64,000 nucleotides of DNA from Nocardioides sp. S-1144 (GCF_005954645.2 NZ_CP040695.2:806001-870000), one strand, 5' to 3'. Counted from the stretch's first letter, positions 34,040 to 42,963 are shown. Notes: generated from the letters alone by a model not told the origin. Numbers and translations: made by a program.

Positions 34040-34948
34040 TCAGGTGTTGACGGGGTTGCCGCCGGTGACGGCCACGACCTCGCCGGAGATGTAGCTGGCG
34101 TCGTCGGAGGCCAGGAAGACGTAGGTCGGCGCGAGCTCGGCCGGCTGGCCGGCGCGGCCCAGCGGGGTGGACTCGCCGAAGACCTCGACCTTCTCCTCCG
34201 GCATGGTGGCGGGGATGAGCGGCGTCCAGATCGGTCCCGGGGCGACGGCGTTGACGCGGATGCCGTCGCCACCGAGCTGCCCGGCCAGGCCGCGGGTGAA
34301 GTTCACGATGCCGGCCTTGGTGACGGCGTAGTCGAGCAGCTCCGGTGACGGCGAGGAGGACTGCACCGAGGAGGTGTTGATGATGCTCGACCCGGCCGAG
34401 AGGTGGGGCAGGGCGAACTTGCTGAGCCAGAACATCGCGTAGAGGTTGGTCCGCACGACCCGGTCGAGCTGCTCGGTGCTGATGTCTGTGAGGCCGCCGG
34501 GTTGCGCCATCTGGTGGGCCGCGTTGTTGACCAGGACGTCGAGGCGCCCGAGCTCGTCGACCGTCCGGGCCACCGCGTCGCGGCAGAACTCCTCGTCGCG
34601 GACGTCGCCGGGCAGCTGGAGGGCGCGGCGACCGGCATCGACGACCCAGTCGGCGGTGCGCTGCGCGTCCTCCTCCTCCCCGGGCAGGTGCACCAGGGCG
34701 ACGTCGGCGCCCTCGCGGGCGAACGCGATGGCCACCGCCCGACCGATGCCGGAGTCGCCGCCGGTCACGAGGGCGACCTTGCCGTCGAGCCGGCCGTGAC
34801 CCACGTAGCTGTTCTCGCCGTGGTCGGGCTGCTCGCCCATCTGGTCGGTGACGGAGTCGGGGTCGCCCGGGGGCGGGAGGTGCTCGTCGTCGCCGGAGGG
34901 CTGGTCGTGGCGGGTCCGGGGGTCGGGGGTCGGGTTGGAGTCGTCCAT
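34040..34948 (-). CDS. SDR-family oxidoreductase (YghA/GSP39-like)
   Basis: 302 residues. A disordered N-terminal extension (about 45 residues) precedes the Rossmann motif TGGDSGIGRA, the NNAA motif and the catalytic Ser (INTSSVQ), Tyr (LLDYAVTKAG) and Lys. The extension and GHGRLDGKVALVTGG resemble general stress protein 39 and YghA types. NAD(P)-dependent; substrate unknown. ATG 34948 is chosen over GTG 34954; neither has a clear ribosome binding site. Confidence 0.88.
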   Translation of the reverse strand: MDDSNPTPDPRTRHDQPSGDDEHLPPPGDPDSVTDQMGEQPDHGENSYVGHGRLDGKVALVTGGDSGIGRAVAIAFAREGADVALVHLPGEEEDAQRTADWVVDAGRRALQLPGDVRDEEFCRDAVARTVDELGRLDVLVNNAAHQMAQPGGLTDISTEQLDRVVRTNLYAMFWLSKFALPHLSAGSSIINTSSVQSSSPSPELLDYAVTKAGIVNFTRGLAGQLGGDGIRVNAVAPGPIWTPLIPATMPEEKVEVFGESTPLGRAGQPAELAPTYVFLASDDASYISGEVVAVTGGNPVNT

Positions 34949-35026
34949 CGGCACCGGTGCCCACGAAGGGCGGCGCCCACTCGTGCGACCCGGTCGGCTC
35001 GCGGTCAGCTCGCGGTCGGCTCGCGG

Positions 35027-37132
35027 TCAGGGTCGCCCGGGCAGGAAGGCGTCGGCGGTGACCGGCAGGTCCCGCACCCGGACGCCGGTCGCGTGCGAGG
35101 CGGCGTTCGCGATCGCCGCGGCGGTGCCGACGATCCCGATCTCCCCGATGCCGCGGCCGCCGAACGGCGTCGCGAGCGTGTCGGCCCCGTCGAGCCAGCG
35201 CGCGTCGAGGTCCGGTGGGACGTCGGCGTGCGAGGCGACGTGGTAGGTCGCGAGGTCCTGGGTGACGACGTGGCCGAACCGCGGGTCGCGGACGCCGTCC
35301 TCGTGCAGCGCGGCCGACAGCCCCATGAGCAGGCCGCCGAGCAGCTGGGACCTCGCGGTGGTCGGGTTCACGACCCGGCCGACCGAGTAGGTGCCGTGCA
35401 GGCGGGAGACCCGGACCTCGCCGGTCCAGCGGTCGACGCGGACCTCCGCGAACACCGCCCCGAAGGAGTGCAGCGCGTGCTTCTCCGGCTCGGGGTAGGA
35501 CTCGGCCTCGGTCCGGCTGTGCAGCCCGGGCAGGGGGTCGTGACCGTGGTCGGCGCGGAACTGCTGCGCGGTCTGCACGATGGCGGTGCCCCACGACGCG
35601 GTCCCCGAGGAGCCGCCGGCGACGGTGGCCGTGGGCAGCGAGGTGTCACCGATGGCCAGGTCGATCGCGGCGACGTCGACCTCGAGCGCGTCGGCGGCGA
35701 TCTGCTGCAGGACGGTGCGGGCCCCGGTGCCGAGGTCGACGGCGCCGATGCCGACGGCGTACCGCCCGCCGGCGCGCGACTCGACGCGGGCGACGTTGCC
35801 CGCCATCCACAGGGCCGGGTACGTCGCCGCGGCGACGCCGGTGCCGACGTGCCAGTCACCCTCGGTCCGCGACGCGGCCCGCGGGTCGCGGCCGGTCCAG
35901 CCGAACCGCTCCGCCCCCGTCCGCAGGCACTCCACCAGCCGCCGGTCGCTCCACGGGTTGCCGGTCTCGGGATCGGTCGCCGGCTCGTTGCGCACCCGCA
36001 GCTCGACCGGGTCGACGTCGCAGGCGACCGCGAGCTCGTCCATCGCGACCTCCAGGGCGAAGGCGCCCGGCATCTCACCGGGCGCCCGCATCCAGGAGGG
36101 CACCGCGACGTCGAGGGCCGCCACCCGGTGCGTGGTGCGGCGGGCCGGGGCGGCGTACATCATCCGCGAGATGGTCGCGGTCTGCTCGGCGAACTCCTTG
36201 AGCCGCGAGGTCTGGCTGACGGCGTCGTGCTCGACGGCCAGCAGGCGGCCGTCGGGCTCGGCCGAGAGCCGGATCCGCGAGCGGGTCTCGGTGCGGTAGC
36301 CGGTCAGGGCGAACATCTGCTGCCGGGTCACCGCGAGCCGGACCCAGCGGCCCGGCACCGACATCGCCGCGAGCGCGGCCGCCATCTCGGGGGAGTGCGG
36401 CAGGCCCTTGCTGCCGAACCCGCCGCCGACGTACGGCGCCCGCACCCGCACCCGGTCGACCTCGAGGCCGAGCATCGGGGCCAGGGTCTGCGCGACGCCG
36501 TGCACGGACTGGGTGGAGTCCCACAGGGTCAGCCGGTCCTCGTCCCAGAACGCCGACACGGCGTGCGGCTCCAGCGGGCTGTTGTGCTCCTGCGGGGTGG
36601 AGTACTCCTGGTCGACGACCACGGAGGCGTCGGCGCGGGCGGCGTCGACGTCGCCGTCGGCCCAGTCGGTCTCGTGGCCGGCGTTGACCTCCTCGGGGGC
36701 GTAGAGGTCACCCTCGTCGAGGTCGGCGACGTGCTCCCGGGCCTCGACGTGCACCTCCACGAGGCGGGCGCCCTCGCGCGCCGCCTCGGCGCTCTCGGCG
36801 AGGACGACCGCCACGACCTGGCCACGGTGGTGGATGCGGTCGTCCTGCAGGATCGCCAGCTCGCCGTCCTCGGTGTCGGCGAGGCGGCGCGCGCTCGTGT
36901 GGTCGAGGACCGACACGACGCCGGCGGTGGACAGCGCCCGCGTCGCGTCGACGCGCAGCACGCGGCCGCGGGCCACCGGTGCGCCGACGATCCAGGCCGT
37001 GAGGTGGTCGCGCACGCCCTCGTCGGAGCCGTGCTCGACGGCGTACGGGGCGCGGCCGGTGACCTTGAGCGGACCGTCGACCCGGTCGAGGTGGGCGCCG
37101 ACGGCACGGACGGCGATCGGGCGCGCCGTCAT
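35027..37132 (-). CDS. molybdenum hydroxylase, Mo-binding large subunit
   Basis: 701 residues of the xanthine dehydrogenase/aldehyde oxidoreductase family. APYVGGGFGSKG and the C-terminal GGRGIGEIG, whose Glu is the catalytic base, are present. It hydroxylates an aldehyde or heterocycle using water, passing electrons to the FeS and FAD subunits. The small-medium-large gene order and sizes resemble periplasmic aldehyde oxidase PaoABC, but no Tat signal is visible here. Start ATG 37132 overlaps the FAD subunit stop by ATGA. Confidence 0.92.
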   Translation of the reverse strand: MTARPIAVRAVGAHLDRVDGPLKVTGRAPYAVEHGSDEGVRDHLTAWIVGAPVARGRVLRVDATRALSTAGVVSVLDHTSARRLADTEDGELAILQDDRIHHRGQVVAVVLAESAEAAREGARLVEVHVEAREHVADLDEGDLYAPEEVNAGHETDWADGDVDAARADASVVVDQEYSTPQEHNSPLEPHAVSAFWDEDRLTLWDSTQSVHGVAQTLAPMLGLEVDRVRVRAPYVGGGFGSKGLPHSPEMAAALAAMSVPGRWVRLAVTRQQMFALTGYRTETRSRIRLSAEPDGRLLAVEHDAVSQTSRLKEFAEQTATISRMMYAAPARRTTHRVAALDVAVPSWMRAPGEMPGAFALEVAMDELAVACDVDPVELRVRNEPATDPETGNPWSDRRLVECLRTGAERFGWTGRDPRAASRTEGDWHVGTGVAAATYPALWMAGNVARVESRAGGRYAVGIGAVDLGTGARTVLQQIAADALEVDVAAIDLAIGDTSLPTATVAGGSSGTASWGTAIVQTAQQFRADHGHDPLPGLHSRTEAESYPEPEKHALHSFGAVFAEVRVDRWTGEVRVSRLHGTYSVGRVVNPTTARSQLLGGLLMGLSAALHEDGVRDPRFGHVVTQDLATYHVASHADVPPDLDARWLDGADTLATPFGGRGIGEIGIVGTAAAIANAASHATGVRVRDLPVTADAFLPGRP

Positions 37133-38115
37133 CGGGTCGCCCCCGCGAGCCGGAGCACGGCGCGAGCGGTGATGCCGGTGAGCATGGGGACCTTGAAGGC
37201 GGTGTCGAGGCCGGTCTCGGACGCCCGCAGCTCCTCGGCGACGGCGTCGCGGACCCGTTGCTCGTCGAGGCCACCGCCGCGCAGCAGGCTCTCGGCGGTG
37301 CGGGCCCGCCAGGGTTTGTGGGCGACGCCGCCCCAGGCGATCCGCACGTCGGCGACCTCGCCGTCGACGACGTCGAGGGCCACCGCGACCGACACCAGGG
37401 CGAAGGCGTACGACGCCCGGTCGCGTGCCTTCTCGTAGGTCGAGGTGCGCGTGGCCGGCGACCGGGTGAGCTCGACGGCGGTGATGAGCTCGCCGTGGGC
37501 GAGGGTGGTGTCGCGCTCGGGGTGGGCACCGGGCAGCCGGTGCAGGTCGTCGAGGGCGACCCGCCGCTCGCCGTCGGGACCGAGGACGACGACGTCGGCG
37601 TCGAGGGCGCTCATCGCGACGGCCATGTCGGAGGGGTGCGTGGTCACGCAGGACTCGCTCGCGCCGAGCACGGCGTTGTAGCGCCCGTAGCCCTCCAGGG
37701 CCGAGCACCCGCTGCCGGGCTCACGCTTGTTGCACGGCGTCGACGCGTCCTGGAAGTAGACGCACCGCGTGCGCTGGAGCAGGTTGCCGGCGGTGGTGGC
37801 CTGGTTGCGGATCTGGCCGGAGGCGCCGGACAGCAGGGCCCGGCTGAGGGCCGGGAAGTCGGTGCGGACGAGCGGGTGGGCGGCCAGGTCGCTGTTGCGG
37901 ACCGCGGCGCCGATGCGCAGCCCGCGCTCGGTCTCCTCCACGGCGTCGAGCGGCAGGCGGCTGACGTCGACCAGCACCTCGGGCGAGGCGATGCCGAGCT
38001 TGAGGTGGTCGACGAGGTTGGTGCCGCCCCCGAGGTAGCGGGCGTGCGGGTCGGCGGTGACGGCGGCGACGGCCTCGGCCGCGCTCGTCGCCCGGACGTA
38101 GGTGAGCTCCCTCAC
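37129..38115 (-). CDS. molybdenum hydroxylase, FAD-binding medium subunit
   Basis: 328 residues. FAD-binding motifs RYLGGGTNLVDHLKLG and TTAGNLLQRTRC are present. The segment CVYFQDASTPCNKREPGSGC supplies cysteines for the extra 4Fe-4S cluster found in PaoB/YagS-type subunits. It relays electrons from the FeS subunit. GTG 38115 overlaps the preceding stop by GTGA. Confidence 0.92.
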   Translation of the reverse strand: MRELTYVRATSAAEAVAAVTADPHARYLGGGTNLVDHLKLGIASPEVLVDVSRLPLDAVEETERGLRIGAAVRNSDLAAHPLVRTDFPALSRALLSGASGQIRNQATTAGNLLQRTRCVYFQDASTPCNKREPGSGCSALEGYGRYNAVLGASESCVTTHPSDMAVAMSALDADVVVLGPDGERRVALDDLHRLPGAHPERDTTLAHGELITAVELTRSPATRTSTYEKARDRASYAFALVSVAVALDVVDGEVADVRIAWGGVAHKPWRARTAESLLRGGGLDEQRVRDAVAEELRASETGLDTAFKVPMLTGITARAVLRLAGATR

Positions 38116-38624
38116 CGCGCACCCACCGACTGGCGCACGGCGTCGAGGATGCCGGCGTAGGCCCCGCAGCGGCACAGGTTGCCGCTCATCCGCTCACGCA
38201 CCTCCGCGTCGTCGAGGTCGACGCCGGCGTCGGGATCCAGGTCGGCGGTCACGTGGCTCGGGTGCCCCAGCGCGGCCTCCTCGAGCATGCCGACGACCGA
38301 GCAGACCTGGCCCGGCGTGCAGTAGCCGCACTGGTAGCCGTCGTGGTCGAGGAACGCCTGCTGCACCGGGTGCGGCTCGTCGGCGGTGCCCAGCCCGGCC
38401 GCGGTCACGACCTCGGCGCCGTCGTGGGCCACCGCGAGGGCGAGGCAGGCCAGGCTGCGCCGTCCGTCGAGCAGCACGGTGCACGACCCGCACTGGCCGT
38501 GGTCGCAGCCCTTCTTGGGGGCGGTCACCTCCAGCCGCTCGCGCAGGGCGTCGAGCAGGCTGGTCCGGGTGTCGACGTCGACCTCGCGGGGCGAGCCGTC
38601 GACGGTGAGGCGGAGGAGGGGCAT
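38112..38624 (-). CDS. molybdenum hydroxylase, 2Fe-2S small subunit
   Basis: 170 residues. The plant-type cluster is bound by KKGCDHGQCGSCTVLLDG with a further Cys downstream; the second cluster by QCGYCTPGQ and NLCRCGAY. No Tat or Sec signal is visible, suggesting a cytoplasmic enzyme. First gene of the three-gene operon. Confidence 0.92.
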   Translation of the reverse strand: MPLLRLTVDGSPREVDVDTRTSLLDALRERLEVTAPKKGCDHGQCGSCTVLLDGRRSLACLALAVAHDGAEVVTAAGLGTADEPHPVQQAFLDHDGYQCGYCTPGQVCSVVGMLEEAALGHPSHVTADLDPDAGVDLDDAEVRERMSGNLCRCGAYAGILDAVRQSVGAR

Positions 38625-38730
38625 GGCACTCACCGTCGCAAGCGATCGCTCCCCGCACATCGTCCCTGCGGGGGAGCCTTCCCCGACCGGGCCGGACCGG
38701 TGCCTCCGGATCGAGTCCCTCGGGGTCAGG

Positions 38731-39534
38731 TCACCGGGGGCTGGTGACCCGGACGCCGTCGACGACGCCGGTGCCGTACATCCGCACGTGGTCGACCGCC
38801 ATGGTGGCCGGGAACCTCGTCGCACGGCCCGGCCGACCGGGCCAGTCGCCGCCGACGGCGACGTTGAGCAGCAGGTGCATGTCCTGCTCGAAGACCCAGG
38901 CGCGCCCGGCCGGGAGGTCCTGGGGGGTGAGGGTGAAGTAGGGCTCGTCGTCGACCAGCCAGGTGATCCGCCGGGGCTCCTTGACCACCGAGTAGAGGTG
39001 GAACCTCGCGCTCGCGCGGCCGCCGAGACCGACGGTGCCGCCGAGCCCGTCCTCGTTGGCGTAGCCCGGGCCGTGGGCGGTGCCGTAGGCGGTGCGGGGC
39101 TCGCCGCCGACGACCTCGACGACGTCGATCTCGCCCTGCCGCGGCCACGTGCGGCCGTTGTCGCCCAGCATCCAGATCGCCGGGAGCAGGCCCCTGCCGG
39201 TGGGGAGCCGGGCACGGACGTCGACGCGGGTGTAGTACTGGAGCTCGTTGTTCCACCAGCCCTGCTGGCGCCGGTTCCCGACCTCGCTGGTCCACACCCG
39301 CGCGTCCGGCCGGCGACCCGACCGTCCGGAGAACTCCTCGGCCCAGAACGGCTCGACCGCGGCCTCCCGGGCCGTCGGCGCGGAGGCGGGCGCGGCGGCC
39401 GCCACGGGAGCGGGACGCGGGCCCGGTCCGGCAGCGGCACCGACCGCCGTCACGGCGAGGACCGCGCCGACGGCGAGGGCCGCGCCGACCTGGAGGCGGG
39501 TGCGGGGGACGAGGCGTCGGGTCGGGTGCTGCAC
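38731..39534 (-). CDS. GH16 family glycoside hydrolase, internally shortened
   Basis: 267 residues with a signal peptide and an Ala/Pro linker. The GH16 active site GEIDVVE (E135, D137, E140) is intact, as are LPAIWMLGDNGRTWP and FHLYSVVKEP-type strands. It likely cleaves beta-1,3- or beta-1,3/1,4-glucan outside the cell. NNELQYYT (to residue 102) joins directly to RVDVRARLPTGRG; relatives have some 40-50 residues there (ending in GRxEARxKLPxGRG). GTG 39534 follows TAGCCT by 6 nt. Confidence 0.87.
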   Translation of the reverse strand: MQHPTRRLVPRTRLQVGAALAVGAVLAVTAVGAAAGPGPRPAPVAAAAPASAPTAREAAVEPFWAEEFSGRSGRRPDARVWTSEVGNRRQQGWWNNELQYYTRVDVRARLPTGRGLLPAIWMLGDNGRTWPRQGEIDVVEVVGGEPRTAYGTAHGPGYANEDGLGGTVGLGGRASARFHLYSVVKEPRRITWLVDDEPYFTLTPQDLPAGRAWVFEQDMHLLLNVAVGGDWPGRPGRATRFPATMAVDHVRMYGTGVVDGVRVTSPR

Positions 39535-39540
39535 GGCGCC

Positions 39541-39546
39541 AGGCTA
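39541..39546 (-). promoter_or_regulatory. -10 element (TAGCCT) of the GH16 gene
   Basis: On the minus strand TAGCCT lies 6 nt before GTG 39534. Confidence 0.45.
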
Positions 39547-39602
39547 GGGCCGGACGGCGCGATCCCCGTCCTCGTCACCGGGCGCAGGTCGGTCCGCCGG
39601 CC

Positions 39603-40085
39603 TCACAGCACCTCGCCCGAGGGGCCGGGCACGGCCGACGGCGTCGCGTCGGGGCTCCGCCGTTCCCGACGGCCGGGGCCGCGGACCAGGCGCACGGCCC
39701 CGCCGCCGAGGAGCAGACCGAGCACGGCGAGCTCGCCGGCGTGGGCCACGCGCTCGGTCCGCATCCGCCCGCACGCGTCGGACACCCGGGTCAGGTCGAC
39801 GCCCTCGACCCGGTCGAGGGTCCAGCGGTCGTCCTCCGCGACCTCGTCGTCGTCCGAGGCGCCGACGTCGACCGTGGTCCCGGAGTCGCTCAGCCGCGAC
39901 CCCCCGGTCGCGGAGACGCACTCGACGCGGACCAGGGTGCTCTCGGCCGGGGCGTCCGGGGCGTCGGGTTCGGTCCTGGAACCCGCCAGGGTCTCGTGGC
40001 CCGGGGCGTGGAGGAGGACCAGGGCGGTCGCGAGGGACAGCAGGCTGGCGAGCACGAGCAGGACGACGAACCGGCGGCGGGTCAC
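39603..40085 (-). CDS. membrane protein, unknown
   Basis: 160 residues from GTG 40085. N-terminal hydrophobic segment (FVVLLVLASLLSLATALVLL), an external acidic region with two cysteines (VECVSA, DACGRM), a second helix (GELAVLGLLLGGGAVRLV) and a Pro-rich tail. No family recognised. Confidence 0.65.
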   Translation of the reverse strand: MTRRRFVVLLVLASLLSLATALVLLHAPGHETLAGSRTEPDAPDAPAESTLVRVECVSATGGSRLSDSGTTVDVGASDDDEVAEDDRWTLDRVEGVDLTRVSDACGRMRTERVAHAGELAVLGLLLGGGAVRLVRGPGRRERRSPDATPSAVPGPSGEVL

Positions 40086-40115
40086 GGCAGCACCGCTACC
40101 CGCGCGCGGGTCGGG

Positions 40116-40361
40116 TCAACCCCGCCAGGTCCTGCCCGGGTCGTGCACGCGCACCGTCGAGGGTGGGTTCGCCGCGACCGCGGACGCCGGACGGACCGGC
40201 CGCCGGGTCAGGTCGCCGTCGCAGTTGGGGCAGGCCATCCGCAGCACCGCGCGGGCGCAGTCTCCGCACCACGTGCACTCGAAGGAGCAGATCCAGGCGT
40301 CGGTGCTGTCGACGGGGAGGTCGCGGTCGCAGCACTCGCAGCCCGGTCGCATCTCCAGCAC
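40116..40361 (-). CDS. DUF1272 zinc-binding protein
   Basis: 81 residues. The DUF1272 pattern is clear: LEMRPGCECCDRDLP, then WICSFECTWCGDCARAVL and ACPNCDGDLTRRPVRP. Eight or more cysteines suggest two zinc sites. GTG 40361 is preceded by TACCCT at 7 nt. Confidence 0.88.
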   Translation of the reverse strand: MLEMRPGCECCDRDLPVDSTDAWICSFECTWCGDCARAVLRMACPNCDGDLTRRPVRPASAVAANPPSTVRVHDPGRTWRG

Positions 40362-40368
40362 GGGAGCG

Positions 40369-40374
40369 AGGGTA
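40369..40374 (-). promoter_or_regulatory. -10 element (TACCCT) of the DUF1272 gene
   Basis: On the minus strand TACCCT lies 7 nt before GTG 40361. Confidence 0.4.
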
Positions 40375-40426
40375 GCGCCGCAGGACCGCGGGCTTCCCGG
40401 TCCGGCTGCACGATGAACCACACCCG

Positions 40427-40432
40427 TGTAAT
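40427..40432 (+). promoter_or_regulatory. -10 element of whiB (TGTAAT)
   Basis: TGTAAT would start transcription about 50 nt before GTG 40490, giving a real leader in contrast to the leaderless genes nearby. No -35 sequence is obvious. Confidence 0.4.
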
Positions 40433-40489
40433 CTCCGTGGTGGTCGGCCGGTCCGTCGACGCACCAGCAACCAGGTCGGAGGTCGTGCC

Positions 40490-40744
40490 GTGCGAGAGCT
40501 CTTCCTGCTCCTCGACGACGCCGACGCGGCGGGTTGGCAGGAGCGTGCGCTGTGCGCGCAGACCGACCCCGAGGCGTTCTTCCCCGAGAAGGGCGGCTCG
40601 ACGCGGGAGGCCAAGAAGGTCTGCCAGACGTGCGAGGTGCGCACCGAGTGCCTCGAGGCCGCGCTCGAGAACGACGAGCGGTTCGGGATCTGGGGCGGCT
40701 ACTCCGAGCGCGAGCGCCGCAGGATCAAGAAGGAAGCCGGCTGA
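40490..40744 (+). CDS. whiB: WhiB-family transcription factor
   Basis: 84 residues. The four cluster cysteines are C22, C45, C48 and C54, with GIWGG at 66-70 and a basic C-terminal SERERRRIKK. WhiB proteins bind a 4Fe-4S cluster and act with the primary sigma factor. The segment AQTDPEAFFPEKGGSTREAK resembles the WhiB2/WhmD subgroup linked to septation. GGAGG precedes GTG 40490. Confidence 0.93.
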   Translation: MRELFLLLDDADAAGWQERALCAQTDPEAFFPEKGGSTREAKKVCQTCEVRTECLEAALENDERFGIWGGYSERERRRIKKEAG

Positions 40745-40768
40745 GCTCCTCGCCCGAGGAAGTGCTGC

Positions 40769-41245
40769 TCAGCCGGACGCCCCGGCGTCCAGCTGCTCGA
40801 GCAGGATGTCGCCGTGGCCCGCGTGCCGGGCGAGCTCGGCGATCACGTGGCCGTAGATCCACCGCAGGCTGACCGGGCCCTGGTGCCACTCGACCGTCGT
40901 GTCCAGGTCGTGACCGGCGGCCACCGCCCGCGAGTGCTCGCAGGCCGCGACGTAGGCGGCCCGCACCGACCCCACGGTGTCGTCGGCCTCCAGCGTGAAG
41001 CTCTCCTCGACGGTGTCGGGGAGCCCGACCTCCGCGCGGGTGCGACCCGCGAGGCGCGCGTGGAACCACACCTGCTCGACGAACGTGGCGTGCTTGACCA
41101 GACCCAGGACCGTGGTGAGGGAGGGCACCAGCCGCGCGCGGGCGCCGTCCTCGTCGACGTCCGCCAGCAGGCCGGCGATCTCGGTCCGCTGGAGGTCCAA
41201 CCGTTCCTCGAGCGTGGCCCGCTCCCCGGCGACGAAGGTGTTCAC
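40769..41245 (-). CDS. DinB/DUF664-family protein
   Basis: 158 residues with the DinB helical bundle; probable metal-site His in LVKHATFVEQVWF and HVIAELARHAGHGDIL. Such enzymes are thiol-dependent transferases or metal-binding proteins; mycothiol is the likely thiol here. GTG 41245 is chosen because TAGGTT lies 7 nt upstream; a TTG nine nt earlier is in frame. Confidence 0.87.
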   Translation of the reverse strand: MNTFVAGERATLEERLDLQRTEIAGLLADVDEDGARARLVPSLTTVLGLVKHATFVEQVWFHARLAGRTRAEVGLPDTVEESFTLEADDTVGSVRAAYVAACEHSRAVAAGHDLDTTVEWHQGPVSLRWIYGHVIAELARHAGHGDILLEQLDAGASG

Positions 41246-41252
41246 GGTGCCC

Positions 41253-41258
41253 AACCTA
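41253..41258 (-). promoter_or_regulatory. -10 element (TAGGTT) of the DinB gene
   Basis: On the minus strand TAGGTT lies 7 nt before GTG 41245, supporting that start. Confidence 0.45.
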
Positions 41259-41265
41259 GGGCCGC

Positions 41266-41760
41266 TCAGCCGATCGGCTGGAAGCCCCCGTCGACGAGGT
41301 CGACGGAGTCGAGGACGTCGCGCACGAGGTCGCGGTCCTCGCCGCTGACGCTGACGACGACGTCACCGGTGTGCACGTACCCGGACCAGGCGGGGTCCGC
41401 AGCACCGATGCCCGCCGCCACGACGCCGTCCTCGTGCCGGGGGTCGAAGGTTGTCGGCTCGGGGAACGACACGCCCTCGTCGGAGCAGGAGGTCGCCCCG
41501 GCCGGACCCCACGTCTCGTCCTCGCCGGCCCGGCAGCCGTCGGTCGGCAGCCGGCGCCAGCTCTCCGGCACGTCGACCCGGACGCCGTCGCGCTCCAGCG
41601 TCCTCCACCCCGTGCGGGCCGCGTCGCCGGTCACCCGGGTTCCGGCGTCGGCCTCGCGAGAGGGACCGACGACGCCGCCGAGCCACAGCACCAGGCCGAG
41701 GAGCGCCACGACCGCGACGAACACCACCTCGGGTCGCGCGGTGCGCCGGCTGCTGGTCAC
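41266..41760 (-). CDS. membrane-anchored hypothetical protein
   Basis: 164 residues from GTG 41760. One N-terminal helix (VVFVAVVALLGLVLWLGG), then an exported domain with VRVDVPESWRRLPTDGC and TSCSDEGVSFP, whose two cysteines may pair. Family not recognised. Confidence 0.65.
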   Translation of the reverse strand: MTSSRRTARPEVVFVAVVALLGLVLWLGGVVGPSREADAGTRVTGDAARTGWRTLERDGVRVDVPESWRRLPTDGCRAGEDETWGPAGATSCSDEGVSFPEPTTFDPRHEDGVVAAGIGAADPAWSGYVHTGDVVVSVSGEDRDLVRDVLDSVDLVDGGFQPIG

Positions 41761-41825
41761 GTCACCTCGGACGCCCGGCCGGTCAGGTGGGTTCCCGCGG
41801 CGCCTGCGGGCGAGGCACCCCCGGG

Positions 41826-42170
41826 TCAGGACGACGCCGTGAGTGAGCGGGTCACCTCGACCTGGCGCACCAGGAAGACGCCCTCGTCGAGCTTCTTGCG
41901 CCGCATCCACGAGGTGACCTCGAGGTTGCACTTGCTGGCGTTGCACGAGCCGCAGGCCGGCACGACGTTCTCGAGCGTGTACCGGCCGCCGCGCGAGATC
42001 GGCAGCAGGCAGTCCTTCTGGAGCGCCCGGTCGGTCGCCCCGCAGTAGCCGCACCCGCCCCAGGCGGCCTGGAGCGCGGCCCACTGGGCGTCGGTGAGGT
42101 CGTGCTCGACCCTCGCCATCCGCCGTTGGCGGCGCCGGGCGTGGGTGGCGGAGCGGCTGCGGGACGGCAC
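41826..42170 (-). CDS. HNH endonuclease-like protein
   Basis: 114 residues. Zinc-finger cysteines CGYC and CGSC frame an HNH-type core (DCLLPISRGGRYTLENVVPA, then NASKCN), with the first His of the usual DHxxP motif replaced by Cys. An Arg-rich N-terminus could bind DNA. Activity is therefore uncertain. GTG 42170 follows TAGCCT by 6 nt. Divergent from the pentapeptide gene. Confidence 0.8.
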   Translation of the reverse strand: MPSRSRSATHARRRQRRMARVEHDLTDAQWAALQAAWGGCGYCGATDRALQKDCLLPISRGGRYTLENVVPACGSCNASKCNLEVTSWMRRKKLDEGVFLVRQVEVTRSLTASS

Positions 42171-42176
42171 GGCGCG

Positions 42177-42182
42177 AGGCTA
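42177..42182 (-). promoter_or_regulatory. -10 element (TAGCCT) of the HNH gene
   Basis: On the minus strand TAGCCT lies 6 nt before GTG 42170. Confidence 0.45.
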
Positions 42183-42251
42183 CGACGTGCGGCGGGTCCG
42201 GCGGGGGACGCCGCGCCCGCGGACGGGGAGCCCAGCGGGGGCGCCGGTCGG

Positions 42252-42257
42252 TAGCGT
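42252..42257 (+). promoter_or_regulatory. -10 element (TAGCGT) of the pentapeptide gene
   Basis: TAGCGT lies 7 nt before GTG 42265 and supports that start over upstream in-frame codons. Confidence 0.45.
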
Positions 42258-42264
42258 CCGGGCC

Positions 42265-42933
42265 GTGCCTCCCCGTCGCCGCGTCACCACCGAGCCCCCG
42301 CGGATCGCCGCCGTCGTCCTCACCGACCTGACCGACGCCCCGGCCGACGAGCTCGGCGCGGGTGCCGACCTCGACGGTCTCGCCTTCGACGACGTCCAGG
42401 TGTCGACCCTGATGCTCTCCTCGGCCGTCGTCCGCGAGTGCCGCTTCCGGGGCGTCGTGGCGCGCGAGGCCGACTGGCGCTCGGCCCGCCTCCACGACAC
42501 CACGTTCGACCGGCTCGACGTCCCCGTCGTGCGGGCCTCGCGCAGCCAGTGGCGCGACGTGCGCGTCGAGGGCTCGCGGCTCGGCTCGGTCGAGGCGTAC
42601 GAGACGTCGTGGCGCTCGGTGCACCTCGTCGGCTGCAAGCTCGGCTACCTCAACCTGCGCGGCGCGGAGCTGCTCGACGTCGCCCTCACCGACTGCGTCG
42701 TCGAGGAGCTCGACCTCGGCCAGGCCGACGTGCGCCGCGTCCGGCTCGACGGCACCCGGGTCGCCACCCTCGACGTGCAGGGGGCGACCCTGCAGCACCT
42801 CGACCTCCGCGGCGCCGACCTGGAGGAGCTCCGCGGGCTCGAGGGCCTGCGCGGGGCGACCGTGACCCCGGCCCAGCTGAGCCTGCTCGCGCCGCTGCTG
42901 GCCGGCGCCTGGGGCATCAAGGTCGAGGACTGA
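42265..42933 (+). CDS. pentapeptide repeat protein
   Basis: 222 residues. From about residue 45 the sequence follows a five-residue periodicity with central Leu/Phe/Val (FRGVVAREADWRSARLHDTT, LNLRGAELLDVALTDCVVEE, LDLGQADVRRVRLDGTRVAT), expected to form a right-handed quadrilateral beta-helix. Cytoplasmic; function unknown. Some relatives protect gyrase, but nothing here shows that role. Confidence 0.82.
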   Translation: MPPRRRVTTEPPRIAAVVLTDLTDAPADELGAGADLDGLAFDDVQVSTLMLSSAVVRECRFRGVVAREADWRSARLHDTTFDRLDVPVVRASRSQWRDVRVEGSRLGSVEAYETSWRSVHLVGCKLGYLNLRGAELLDVALTDCVVEELDLGQADVRRVRLDGTRVATLDVQGATLQHLDLRGADLEELRGLEGLRGATVTPAQLSLLAPLLAGAWGIKVED

Positions 42934-42963
42934 GTCCCGCCCGGCCACCCGGCCGACGGGGGC

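Noticed and set aside
34949..34954. GTG 34954 start for the SDR gene
   Set aside because: Adds only two residues without a ribosome binding site; ATG 34948 preferred.
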